DNA of 64,000 nucleotides from Gilvibacter sediminis (GCF_028561565.1 NZ_JAQQTE010000019.1:206586-270585); one strand, 5' to 3'; positions 54,287-62,230 are shown, numbered from the stretch's first letter. Notes: generated from the sequence alone by a model not told the origin. Translations and numbers: made by a program.

Positions 54287-54294
54287 CAAATATA
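54287..54294 (-). promoter_or_regulatory. Predicted -7 box for the dcw cluster
   Basis: Minus-strand TATATTTG matches TAnnTTTG, 32-39 bases before the mraZ GTG. The operator boxes lie directly upstream. Confidence 0.65.
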
Positions 54295-54304
54295 TCAATA
54301 TTTT

Positions 54305-54350
54305 ACCACAATTTACCACATTTTACCACATTGTTGATAAGTTTTACCAC
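54305..54350 (-). promoter_or_regulatory. Probable MraZ operator: four GTGG(T)AAA boxes
   Basis: On the minus strand GTGGTAAA occurs four times, with its complement ACCAC at plus positions 54305, 54315, 54325 and 54346. The spacings of 10, 10 and 21 bases put all boxes on one face of the helix. In E. coli MraZ binds tandem TGGG-type boxes with a 10-base period ahead of its own gene, so both the spacing and the place fit. The nearest box is ten bases from the -7 element, overlapping the space where the polymerase would contact -33. Confidence 0.75.
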
Positions 54351-54503
54351 CCTAGTGTAGAAACCCACATAAACCTTTGATTTTTAATATTTTGAACGTG
54401 TAGATTTGAGTGTTTATTGTGAGATACTTGAGGGCTTTGAAGCCCCCGTAATTAGTTGTATTTTAGACCGACCAAGCCCCTAACGAATTCCCTGAATATT
54501 ACC

Positions 54504-54511
54504 TATATTTG
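54504..54511 (+). promoter_or_regulatory. Predicted -7 box for the hydrolase-engB unit
   Basis: TATATTTG matches TAnnTTTG, 25-32 bases before the ATG at 54536. Divergent from the dcw promoter about 210 bases away. Confidence 0.6.
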
Positions 54512-54535
54512 CGACAGTCAACTAGCAGCAACCGA

Positions 54536-55300
54536 ATGACTCACGAATTAAAGAAAGAAGGCAAATTCACCTACCTTGAGAAAGGAGAAGGCACCCCAGT
54601 AATCATCCTACACGGACTGATGGGTGGGCTTTCTAACTTCGAGGCGGTTACGGAGTATTTCCCCAATTTCGGTTACAAGATCTTGATCCCGGAATTGCCT
54701 ATTTACACCATGCCCTTGCTAAAAACCAATGTCAAAACATTGGCGGTTTACGTCTCTGATTTCATTGATCATATTGGAGATGAGCAGGTTATTCTTTTAG
54801 GAAATTCACTTGGAGGTCACATAGGGTTACTATGTACCAAATTATATCCGGAGAAGATCAAAGGATTGGTCATCACTGGTAGTTCTGGTTTGTATGAAAG
54901 CGCAATGGGAGAAAGCTATCCGAAACGCGGAGATTACGAGTACATCAAGCAAAAAGCAGAGAATGTATTCTACGACCCGAAAGTGGCGACCAAAGAGATC
55001 GTTGATGAGGTTTATGCTACAGTTAACGACCGCAACAAACTGATCCGCACCTTGGCCATTGCCAAAAGCGCCATCAGACATAATATGGCTAAGGATCTAC
55101 CCAATATGCCTAACCCAACCTGTATTATCTGGGGTAAGAATGACAATGTAACACCACCGAATGTTGCTGAGGAATTCCACGAGCTCCTACCAGATTCGAA
55201 CTTGTATTGGATCGACGAATGCGGACATGCTGCTATGATGGAGCATCCGGACCGATTCAACGAACTACTGCATACTTGGCTCAAAGAGCGCCAGCTATAA
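54536..55300 (+). CDS. Alpha/beta hydrolase
   Basis: A 254-residue soluble hydrolase with the nucleophile elbow GNSLGG (Ser around residue 91), oxyanion region ILHGLMGGLSNF, acid residue in IWGKNDNVTPP and His in DECGHAAMMEHP. No signal peptide, so cytoplasmic. Substrate unknown; the fold includes esterases, lactonases and C-C hydrolases. It ends nine bases before engB and probably shares its transcript. The ATG at 54536 fits the promoter. Confidence 0.9.
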   Translation: MTHELKKEGKFTYLEKGEGTPVIILHGLMGGLSNFEAVTEYFPNFGYKILIPELPIYTMPLLKTNVKTLAVYVSDFIDHIGDEQVILLGNSLGGHIGLLCTKLYPEKIKGLVITGSSGLYESAMGESYPKRGDYEYIKQKAENVFYDPKVATKEIVDEVYATVNDRNKLIRTLAIAKSAIRHNMAKDLPNMPNPTCIIWGKNDNVTPPNVAEEFHELLPDSNLYWIDECGHAAMMEHPDRFNELLHTWLKERQL

Positions 55301-55309
55301 TCCCATCCC

Positions 55310-55924
55310 ATGGATATTAAATCCGCAACCTTTGTAATGAGCAACAGCGATGTTGCCAAATGTCCTAAGAGCAATTTGCCGGAATACGCTTTTATTGGCC
55401 GATCTAACGTTGGGAAGTCTTCCCTGATCAATATGTTGACCAACAGAAAGAGCTTGGCGAAAACTTCCGGGAGACCTGGGAAAACACAGCTCATCAATCA
55501 TTTTTTGATCAATGAGAACTGGCACTTGGTAGATTTACCCGGCTACGGATATGCGCGCGTGTCTAAATCAGACAAAAAAACCTTTCAAAAGTTCATTACC
55601 CAGTATTTTGAGCGCAGAAAACAATTGGTCATGGGATTCGTTCTGGTAGATTGCCGTCACGATCCGCAGCCCATAGATCTGGAATTCATGCAATGGCTTG
55701 GCGAGAATAACCTTCCTTTTGGAATCATCTTCACCAAAGCGGACAAGCTTAAACCCAATGCGCTTAAACGCAATGTAGATCTTTACTTGGAACGCCTGTT
55801 GCAAACATGGGAAAGCCTACCACCCTACTTCATCACATCAAGCTCTAAACGCCTAGGAGCGGAAGAGTTATTGGATTATATCGATACGATAAACAAAGAG
55901 ATCGCTGAAGAATCTCAGCTGTAA
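55310..55924 (+). CDS. engB: Ribosome biogenesis GTP-binding protein EngB (YsxC/YihA)
   Basis: A 204-residue small GTPase needed for 50S subunit assembly. G1 is [11 protein letters not shown], the switch I region [13 protein letters not shown]3 DLPGYGYA, G4 TKADKL, and G5-like TSSSKRLG. The start [22 protein letters not shown] is normal for the family. The 3' end overlaps the convergent gene by ten bases. Confidence 0.97.
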   Translation: MDIKSATFVMSNSDVAKCPKSNLPEYAFIGRSNVGKSSLINMLTNRKSLAKTSGRPGKTQLINHFLINENWHLVDLPGYGYARVSKSDKKTFQKFITQYFERRKQLVMGFVLVDCRHDPQPIDLEFMQWLGENNLPFGIIFTKADKLKPNALKRNVDLYLERLLQTWESLPPYFITSSSKRLGAEELLDYIDTINKEIAEESQL

Positions 55925-56295
55925 AGCTTCCACTTTTCCTTTACCGTGGCAATGAGAGTCTCCACCGCTTTGAGCTCCTTTAGTTCATCAGCAGAGATCA
56001 TCAATTCCAAGCCGTATTCAGACTCTAATAGTATGGCAGGAAAATCGTATTTGGGAAGCCATTTGGATCGGAAGGTTTTTTCAAATTCATCCCGATGGTG
56101 AAAATGCATGGGAATGTCTGCAGATTCACGGAAGGACTTCCATGCTTTATTCTCTTGAAAAGCGTCGTGCGTTAGCGCACAAAGGTCGCAATCATAGGTT
56201 TCTGGCGACAACCATTTGTGCAGGCTATCCTTTACAGCATTTAGCGCCCCAGAATCGGCATTATACACAAAGTGCAAGGCACGCTCAGACTGCAT
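55915..56295 (-). CDS. Conserved hypothetical protein with CxxC-ALT motif
   Basis: A 126-residue cytosolic protein. It opens [40 protein letters not shown] and continues with [22 protein letters not shown] CxxC pair, several His residues and the DSG-N...H pattern make a redox or metal-related role thinkable, but I cannot name one. Similar short proteins seem to occur in several phyla, sometimes under misleading names. It lies five bases downstream of gldC in the same direction, so gldB-gldC and this gene likely form an operon. Confidence 0.75.
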   Translation of the reverse strand: MQSERALHFVYNADSGALNAVKDSLHKWLSPETYDCDLCALTHDAFQENKAWKSFRESADIPMHFHHRDEFEKTFRSKWLPKYDFPAILLESEYGLELMISADELKELKAVETLIATVKEKWKLYS

Positions 56296-56300
56296 ACAAT

Positions 56301-56633
56301 CTATTTAATGCCAGTTTTATCGGCAAAGTAATCCACAAAGTCCAGCATGGTATCGGCCATTTTATCATCATTGGTGGCGCGTTTGTAAGTACCTGCCATT
56401 CCCATTAAGGTTTGGTAGAAAAACACCTTCATCTCCTCTACTGGCATGTCTTTAGTCCACAAGTCAATACGCAGAGCTTCCTTTCCCTTGGGGTCCCAAA
56501 CGGAGATCAAGGCTGCGTTGGACTCTTGATTGGTCACACCGCCATCTGCGGCACTCCAATGAATGTTCTCAGGAACTCTGTTCTCATCAAGTTCAACTTT
56601 AAAGGAGATTTCTGAAGTGTGATTATTCGCCAT
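56301..56633 (-). CDS. gldC: Gliding motility protein GldC
   Basis: A 110-residue soluble protein matching GldC: SEISFKVELDENRVPENIHWSAADGG, then EALRIDLWTKDMPVEEMKVFFYQTLMGMA and MLDFVDYFADKTGIK. In Flavobacterium johnsoniae GldC supports gliding motility without being strictly essential; its biochemical role is unknown. The start overlaps the gldB stop by one base. Confidence 0.93.
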   Translation of the reverse strand: MANNHTSEISFKVELDENRVPENIHWSAADGGVTNQESNAALISVWDPKGKEALRIDLWTKDMPVEEMKVFFYQTLMGMAGTYKRATNDDKMADTMLDFVDYFADKTGIK

Positions 56634-57619
56634 TACTTTTTGGGTTTGTATTTAGACTGCTGATACAATTGATCCGCAGGTGTTGTTAATAGTTCTGCTA
56701 AGGAGCTGTCGGTATTCTCTGCAAAGGCTTTCACCATTTGTAAGCCCATATAGCGTCCGATTCGGCCTGGAGATTCATTGTCTATCTCCAAATAGAATTT
56801 AGAAAAAGGCGCTGGATTGATGAACTGATTCAATAATTTAGGATTGGTATCGTAGAGCACCTCGCGCTCCACAAAATAACGCCAAATGTCCATTTCATTC
56901 TCTGTAGCCCATTGGTACTGAGCCTCTGAATATCCCATCAGCGTAGCTTCAGATTCTAAGGGCAACAATAAGGTCTGCAAATACAACAGCTTACCGTGAT
57001 AGAGCATTTGCCCTAAAAAGCTGCGATTGCGCGCCGGCGGCACATAGGCTCTGCTCGCAAGGTTTGCCACGTCTGCAACGATCTGCTGCGATTTCATATT
57101 GGCCGCTATATAAAGCGGGATCCCTTCATAAAAAGGATGCTCTGCTCCTAGATAATTGTCCAAGCCGATGCTCATTTGATCCCCAGCCCAGAGGACAGGA
57201 TCCTTATAATCGACCTCAGAGAGCACGGTATAAACGGTTGGCGGTGTAAAATCTGGGAAATAATACTTTAGGTGCTTGAACAGCAGGTTAAGCTCTTCTT
57301 CTTGCTCCGTGAAATCTGGATAGGCCTGCTGCACTTCCTTAGCCAAAGCTTGTAATAAGGTATCGCGTTTTTTGGCCACCCAAAAACTGTCTGGATATTG
57401 CTGCGGAAACAGTTGCGGATACTTTGCTTTAAGTTGGGGAATTTCAGATTCCAGGGCGCGATCGAATTCAAGATCAAAACGGATCACGTCAGTCTGAATT
57501 TCTATGTCCAAAACCTCAGGCTTAACTTGCGGAGCATCGCTGCAAGCAAAAAGCAAACCAAAGATCAAGACAAAAGCCCAATAAATACTCGATTTCACAA
57601 GGGATTTCTGGATATTCAT
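56633..57619 (-). CDS. gldB: Gliding motility lipoprotein GldB
   Basis: A 328-residue lipoprotein (MNIQKSLVKSSIYWAFVLIFGLLFAC, then SDAPQ) needed for gliding in related organisms. The mature part is helical with a zincin-like overall pattern, including KYPQLFPQQYPDSFWVAKKRDTLLQAL, GLDNYLGAEHPFY and YIAANMKSQQIVADVANLASRAYV. I chose the ATG at 57619 before the signal peptide. Paired with gldC as in F. johnsoniae. Confidence 0.92.
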   Translation of the reverse strand: MNIQKSLVKSSIYWAFVLIFGLLFACSDAPQVKPEVLDIEIQTDVIRFDLEFDRALESEIPQLKAKYPQLFPQQYPDSFWVAKKRDTLLQALAKEVQQAYPDFTEQEEELNLLFKHLKYYFPDFTPPTVYTVLSEVDYKDPVLWAGDQMSIGLDNYLGAEHPFYEGIPLYIAANMKSQQIVADVANLASRAYVPPARNRSFLGQMLYHGKLLYLQTLLLPLESEATLMGYSEAQYQWATENEMDIWRYFVEREVLYDTNPKLLNQFINPAPFSKFYLEIDNESPGRIGRYMGLQMVKAFAENTDSSLAELLTTPADQLYQQSKYKPKK

Positions 57620-57660
57620 AATCGTATAACGCAAGGGCAAAAAATAAATTTTAAAATCCG

Positions 57661-57668
57661 TAATTTTG
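57661..57668 (+). promoter_or_regulatory. Predicted -7 box for nadE
   Basis: TAATTTTG matches TAnnTTTG, 43-50 bases before the nadE ATG. Confidence 0.5.
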
Positions 57669-57673
57669 CTAGG

Positions 57674-57681
57674 CAAAGGTA
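57674..57681 (-). promoter_or_regulatory. Predicted -7 box for gldB-gldC
   Basis: Minus-strand TACCTTTG matches TAnnTTTG. It lies six bases from the nadE box, so the two divergent promoters overlap. Confidence 0.5.
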
Positions 57682-57710
57682 CGTTAAATCAAGCTAAAAG
57701 AAGCTCAAAA

Positions 57711-58499
57711 ATGCAAGTAGAAAAAGTAACAGAACACATCGTTTCATGGCTTAAGACCTATATTGAAAACGCAGGCCTTGACGGCTTTGTAGTAGGTGTT
57801 AGTGGCGGAATAGATTCTGGTGTTACCTCTACCCTTTGCGCAATGACCGGCTTTCCGACCCTTTGTTTGGAAATGCCCATTCACCAAGCAGCCTCTCAAG
57901 TGACCCGCGCAGAAGAGCATATTGCTAAGCTTAAGCAGCGCTTTCCTAATGTCTCTTCACACCGAGTGGATCTTACACCGGTATTTGAAGGATTCAAAGA
58001 CCAAACCCCTGCTGTGGAAGACGACAGCCTATTGGATCTTTCCTTAGCCAACACACGTGCGCGTTTGCGGATGACCACCTTGTATTATTTTGCAGGTCTT
58101 CACAGATATTTAGTGGCTGGAACCGGAAACAAAGTGGAAGACTTTGGAGTTGGATTCTACACCAAATACGGAGACGGTGGCGTGGACCTGAGTCCAATAG
58201 CCGATCTGATGAAAAGTGAAGTATATGCCGTTGGAGGTCATATCGGTGTTCCAGCAGCGATTATGAATGCCGCTCCTACCGATGGATTGTTTGGAGATAG
58301 CCGCACAGATGAGGATCAAATTGGGGCATCTTATGACGAATTGGAATGGGCCATGGCCATGCAAGATTCAGGTAAAAAACCAGAAGATTTTGAAGGTCGC
58401 GAGCAAGAGGTTTATAAGATCTATCTACGGTTAAACCGTATAAATCAACACAAAATGCAGCCCATCCCAGTCTGCGAAATCCCCCATGAATTGCGTTAA
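57711..58499 (+). CDS. nadE: Ammonia-dependent NAD(+) synthase
   Basis: A 262-residue N-type ATP pyrophosphatase that amidates nicotinic acid adenine dinucleotide to NAD+. The PP-loop SGGIDSG lies near residue 28; other motifs are LANTRARLRMTTLYYFA, VAGTGNKVEDFGVGFYTKYGDGGVDLSPIADLMKSEVY and PTDGLFGDSRTDEDQIG. No glutaminase domain is present, so free ammonia is the nitrogen source. The ATG at 57711 was chosen; the upstream frame runs through the promoter. Confidence 0.95.
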   Translation: MQVEKVTEHIVSWLKTYIENAGLDGFVVGVSGGIDSGVTSTLCAMTGFPTLCLEMPIHQAASQVTRAEEHIAKLKQRFPNVSSHRVDLTPVFEGFKDQTPAVEDDSLLDLSLANTRARLRMTTLYYFAGLHRYLVAGTGNKVEDFGVGFYTKYGDGGVDLSPIADLMKSEVYAVGGHIGVPAAIMNAAPTDGLFGDSRTDEDQIGASYDELEWAMAMQDSGKKPEDFEGREQEVYKIYLRLNRINQHKMQPIPVCEIPHELR

Positions 58500-58563
58500 G
58501 CCGTGCTTTATCGAAAATTTAGGACGTTAAACGAAATTTAATTCCACCACTTCAGCTTTTTCC

Positions 58564-58571
58564 TATTTTTG
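58564..58571 (+). promoter_or_regulatory. Predicted -7 box for the NarL-type regulator gene
   Basis: TATTTTTG matches TAnnTTTG, about 72 bases before the ATG, giving an unusually long leader for this window. Confidence 0.55.
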
Positions 58572-58575
58572 AAAT

Positions 58576-58593
58576 TGTAGTATTTCTACTACA
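58576..58593 (+). promoter_or_regulatory. Perfect hairpin at the regulator's transcription start
   Basis: TGTAGTA-TTTC-TACTACA, seven-base arms and four-base centre, starting five bases after the -7 box. It could be a protein-binding palindrome or a 5' hairpin on the mRNA. Confidence 0.6.
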
Positions 58594-58642
58594 TATATTT
58601 TAACCGTGAATTTAAGGTTCACGGCAACATAACCTCACAATT

Positions 58643-59275
58643 ATGACCAAAGTATTAATAGCGGATCATCATCCCGTAGTACGCAAGGGAATCGAATGTC
58701 TGCTCCAGGGACACGAGACGATAGAAATCGTTGACAAAGTTCACAATGGAACAGAACTGTACAAAGCTCTGCGTGAAGAAAAACCGGATGTACTTGTAAT
58801 GGAAATTGACATTCCACAAGTCAACGGAATCACGGCGCTAAGAACTATTAAGGCAGAATTTCCAGACGTACGTGTGCTGATCTACTCCACCAATCCAGAA
58901 GAGATATACGCCTTGCGTTCCATCAAATCAGGAGCGGCAGGTTACGTACCAAAAACGGCATCAACAAAAGTATTTGTAGATGCGCTTGAGTTAGTAGCCA
59001 AAGGCGGAATTTTCTTGAACGAAGAATTGACATCAACTTTTACATCCCGCAACGTAGGCGAATCCAGTGCGATTAGCCGTTACAAAAAGCTTTCTTCAAG
59101 AGAGATCGAAGTACTCAACCTCCTCTCTAGCGGAAAGCGTAACAAAGACATCGCAAATGCGCTTGACATCAATGAGAAAACGGTGAGTACGTACAAAACA
59201 AGATTGCTTAAGAAACTCAAGGTAGACAACTTGGCGGATCTGATCCACCAGTCTCGTATGTTTCAATTCAGATAA
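58643..59275 (+). CDS. NarL/FixJ-type response regulator with Glu at the phosphorylation site
   Basis: A 210-residue protein: receiver domain (about residues 1-120) and LuxR-type HTH (about 148-205, LSSREIEVLNLLSSGKRNKDIANALDINEKTVSTYKTRLLKKL). The receiver keeps the acidic Asp8 and the Lys in GYVPKTA, but the phospho-accepting Asp is replaced by Glu54 in VLVMEIDIPQVNG (NarL has LLDLNMPGMNG). Glu can mimic phospho-Asp, so it may be active without a kinase. No histidine kinase is encoded nearby. The downstream gene is convergent dnaG. Confidence 0.92.
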   Translation: MTKVLIADHHPVVRKGIECLLQGHETIEIVDKVHNGTELYKALREEKPDVLVMEIDIPQVNGITALRTIKAEFPDVRVLIYSTNPEEIYALRSIKSGAAGYVPKTASTKVFVDALELVAKGGIFLNEELTSTFTSRNVGESSAISRYKKLSSREIEVLNLLSSGKRNKDIANALDINEKTVSTYKTRLLKKLKVDNLADLIHQSRMFQFR

Positions 59276-59278
59276 GCA

Positions 59279-61240
59279 TTAGAGCACACGCCCGAGCTTG
59301 TTGCTCAACACCTTTTTAAGCCCCTGGTAATCAATTATGGTTTCTAGGGGTTCTTTTCTTGCGGCATCATCTGCGTCCTTGACAATATTGGCCAACTCTT
59401 CTATCTTCTGTGAGATCAGCAAACGACGCAAATTCAAGATCGTTTGACTCACATATTGACCAATGGAATAGGCTTTATCCTTGACATAGATCTCTTTGCG
59501 CTCCCAATTTCCCAATTGATAACGCTCATCATCCATAAGGATACTGGTGGCCATAGAAGCCGGCCCAGGTTCTAAGGTGTGAATCAGTGAATCGATCTTT
59601 TCTCCTCCTTGATTGAGATGTTCAATTAAAGCGTAGTACAAAGCCCGAAAATCAGGATTAGCGAGTTCCACCTCATCGTCTTGGAGATCTAAATACACCT
59701 TTTCAAACACTTTAGCGGTATGAAACTCTGGCTTGTGTTGCATCTCGCCTTGATCATCCATCTCAATGACCAGATCCTCAAACTCAGCCTCAAGGTTCCC
59801 ATAGAGCAACAGAATCTCTAATATTTTTCGTTCGTATTCGTAAAGAGGATCTACCTTTTGTGTTGGAAGTTGCTGATTAGCGATAACCTCAAATGGCGGT
59901 TGCTCTGGTTTTCTGGTAGCCTTTTTATGCTCTTTTTGCTCTTTGCTCAGAAGTTGCGCCAAGGCATTGAAAAGCACTTCTTCACTCATCTCCATAATGC
60001 GCGAACACTCTTGCAAATACACCTCGCGTTGGATCACATCGGGGATCTTAGCAATACTTTGCACCATTTCACGTATGGTCGCGGCTTTCTTTACAGGATC
60101 ATTAGCAGATTCTTGTGCGAGTAATGAGGCTTTAAAGTTGATGAAATCCTGACTTTCTACCTCCAAAAATTTGATCACCTGTTCCTGTGTATGCGCTTTG
60201 GCAAAACTGTCCGGATCCTCGCCTTCTGGAAAGGTGCAAACCCGCACGTTCATGCCTTGTTCAAGAATGAGGTCAATTCCTCGTAGCGACGCACGTAACC
60301 CTGCAGCGTCGCCATCAAAAAGAACCGTTATATTGGGCGTCAATCTACGTATCAAACGAATTTGGTCTGGTGTAAGGGCCGTACCGGATGAAGCCACTAC
60401 ATTGGTCACGCCCGTTTGATGCATTTGGATCACGTCCGTATACCCCTCAACGAGATAACAGCGATCTTCTTTAGCTATGGTTTGTTTGGCCTGATAGAGA
60501 CCGTAAAGGATCTTACTTTTCTGATAGATCTCACTCTCTGGCGAGTTGACATACTTGGCCGCCTTTTTGTCGTTGGTCAAAATACGACCACCAAATCCCA
60601 AGACGCGACCACTCATGCTGTGGATCGGGAACATCACCCGACCTTTAAAACGGTCAAATTGCTTGTCTTCTCGGACAATGGTCAGCCCTGTTTTGTCCAA
60701 GTAATCCAGCTTATAGCCTTTCCCCAAAGCTTCTGACGTAAAAGCATCCCAGCTGTTGGGATTATAACCCAGCGCAAAATCTTTTATGGTTTGGTCTGTA
60801 AAGCCACGCTCCTTAAAATAAGTCAAACCAATAGCCTTACCCTCTTCACTGTGCAAAAGGGTTTTGTGAAAATAGTCCTTAGCAAACTCACTGACCAAAT
60901 ACAAGCTTTCACGCTCGCTGGCGAGTTGTTTTTGCTCATCGGTCTGCTGGGTTTCTTCTACCTCTATACCATATTTCTTGGCGAGGTACTTAATGGCCTC
61001 CGGATAGGAAAAATGCTCGTGTTCCATCAAAAAAGCGACCACATTCCCACCCTTGCCACTGGAAAAGTCCTTCCAGATCTGCTTTACTGGGGAAACCATA
61101 AAACTCGGTGTGCGCTCCTCAGTAAACGGACTCAGACCCTTAAAATTAGAACCTGACTTCTTGAGTTGCACAAAGTCACCGATCACCTCTTCTAGGCGAG
61201 CGGTTTCATATACTTTGTCTATGGTGCTTTTGGAGATCAA
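59279..61240 (-). CDS. dnaG: DNA primase DnaG (zinc-ribbon ligands absent)
   Basis: A 653-residue primase that makes RNA primers at the replication fork. The N-terminal ribbon has the right shape (NFKGLSPFTEERTPSFMVSPV ... IWKDFSSGKGGN) but the zinc ligands of E. coli DnaG (Cys40, His43, Cys61, Cys64) are Ser37, Thr40, Asp58 and Ser61. The TOPRIM core is intact (YLVEGYTDVIQMHQTGV, FDGDAAGLRASLRGIDL). The C-terminal part is longer and helical. TTG 61240 gives the family start MISKSTIDKVYETARLEEV; an earlier in-frame TTG at 61297 would add 19 residues. Confidence 0.95.
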   Translation of the reverse strand: MISKSTIDKVYETARLEEVIGDFVQLKKSGSNFKGLSPFTEERTPSFMVSPVKQIWKDFSSGKGGNVVAFLMEHEHFSYPEAIKYLAKKYGIEVEETQQTDEQKQLASERESLYLVSEFAKDYFHKTLLHSEEGKAIGLTYFKERGFTDQTIKDFALGYNPNSWDAFTSEALGKGYKLDYLDKTGLTIVREDKQFDRFKGRVMFPIHSMSGRVLGFGGRILTNDKKAAKYVNSPESEIYQKSKILYGLYQAKQTIAKEDRCYLVEGYTDVIQMHQTGVTNVVASSGTALTPDQIRLIRRLTPNITVLFDGDAAGLRASLRGIDLILEQGMNVRVCTFPEGEDPDSFAKAHTQEQVIKFLEVESQDFINFKASLLAQESANDPVKKAATIREMVQSIAKIPDVIQREVYLQECSRIMEMSEEVLFNALAQLLSKEQKEHKKATRKPEQPPFEVIANQQLPTQKVDPLYEYERKILEILLLYGNLEAEFEDLVIEMDDQGEMQHKPEFHTAKVFEKVYLDLQDDEVELANPDFRALYYALIEHLNQGGEKIDSLIHTLEPGPASMATSILMDDERYQLGNWERKEIYVKDKAYSIGQYVSQTILNLRRLLISQKIEELANIVKDADDAARKEPLETIIDYQGLKKVLSNKLGRVL

Positions 61241-61313
61241 ATCGATTTTGTGTAAGAGCAGTAGAGGATTTGAACGAACTACTTTTTCAAGTAGCAATAT
61301 ACTTTATTTAAAG

Positions 61314-61321
61314 CAAAAATA
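61314..61321 (-). promoter_or_regulatory. Predicted -7 box for dnaG
   Basis: Minus-strand TATTTTTG matches TAnnTTTG, 74-81 bases before the TTG start at 61240. Confidence 0.5.
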
Positions 61322-61387
61322 GTTCGAGTAGTTTGCTAAACAACCATTCCCTTTAAACCTTGTTGGACACCGTTAGTGATCAAAATA

Positions 61388-62230
61388 TTAATGTTCAGGT
61401 GTTTTGTCCATCTTTTTAGTGTTCATGATAAACGCTCTATTATCAAAACTCAATAAGTAGTCTATTTCTTCATCAACAGAGTTCGTTTTATTCTCGATTT
61501 GTTGCCATTTCTTCAATAAATCCTCAGTGATCCAAAACCATCTTTGCTTAAAGTTTGTGACATTAGGAAGATATCCTTGTTTTTTAGTTACCCAAAAACC
61601 TTTAGTCAACATAAATGATATGAATCTTGAATTCAATTTCCAATTTGTCTTCTTATGGTTTACCGTATAATCAAAACTCGCAATGAGTGACATAGCGCTT
61701 GAAAAGGTAGATGTAAGTTTATTAAACATAGGTTGCACCACAAGACTCTGTTCATGGTAAAGAATTTCTACGTTAGCTTCCCATACTAATTCTTCCGATT
61801 TCTTTGCGTAATTATCTTTTTTTACTTTCTGTAATTTCTCAAATGCTTCAATGATTATTTTATGTTTTTTGGATTCAATGAGCTGTTCTTTAAATAGCGA
61901 ATAATCAAGTTGGCTAAAGGCCAAATGCAGGCTGCCTATTTCCATAAAAATACGATTGTTGATTATTCGAATGATTTGGAAATCATCTTCAATATTTCGG
62001 TTTTTCTTTTGACAAGTCTCAGAGAAGGTTTTGATACCGCTTTTGTGCCAATTCCATAATTTTAATTTTTCGCCTATATGGAAAGAAGCAAAAGCCGCCA
62101 TTCCAGCCCACTTATACAGTTTTGGTTCGCTACGATACATTTTTGCATAGTAGGCCGTAATGGTTCGGTTTCTTCGAATCACATCCTCTTCTGGTGGAAG
62201 CTTAAATTGATATAATGGTTTTTTATCCAA
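61388..62230 (-). CDS. Orphan AT-rich protein, weakly DUF2515-like
   Basis: A 280-residue protein with no signal or membrane helix. The N-terminal stretch RRNRTITAYYAKMYRSEPKLYKWAGMAAFASFHIGEKLKLW recalls the DUF2515 pattern (Arg-Thr, Tyr, Pro, Trp-Ala, Ala-Ser, Gly), but the match is only by eye. The rest is helical and rich in Lys, Asn and Trp. It begins with TTG (62230) with no upstream ATG in frame. Its base composition is much more AT-rich than dnaG and the barrel gene on either side, which suggests transfer. Confidence 0.7.
   Translation of the reverse strand: MDKKPLYQFKLPPEEDVIRRNRTITAYYAKMYRSEPKLYKWAGMAAFASFHIGEKLKLWNWHKSGIKTFSETCQKKNRNIEDDFQIIRIINNRIFMEIGSLHLAFSQLDYSLFKEQLIESKKHKIIIEAFEKLQKVKKDNYAKKSEELVWEANVEILYHEQSLVVQPMFNKLTSTFSSAMSLIASFDYTVNHKKTNWKLNSRFISFMLTKGFWVTKKQGYLPNVTNFKQRWFWITEDLLKKWQQIENKTNSVDEEIDYLLSFDNRAFIMNTKKMDKTPEH

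Noticed and set aside
54301-54350. Possible CRISPR-like or simple tandem repeat (TTTACCACA)
   Set aside because: Units are only about 10 bases, have no spacers of constant size, and stand directly at the mraZ promoter; an operator is the better reading.
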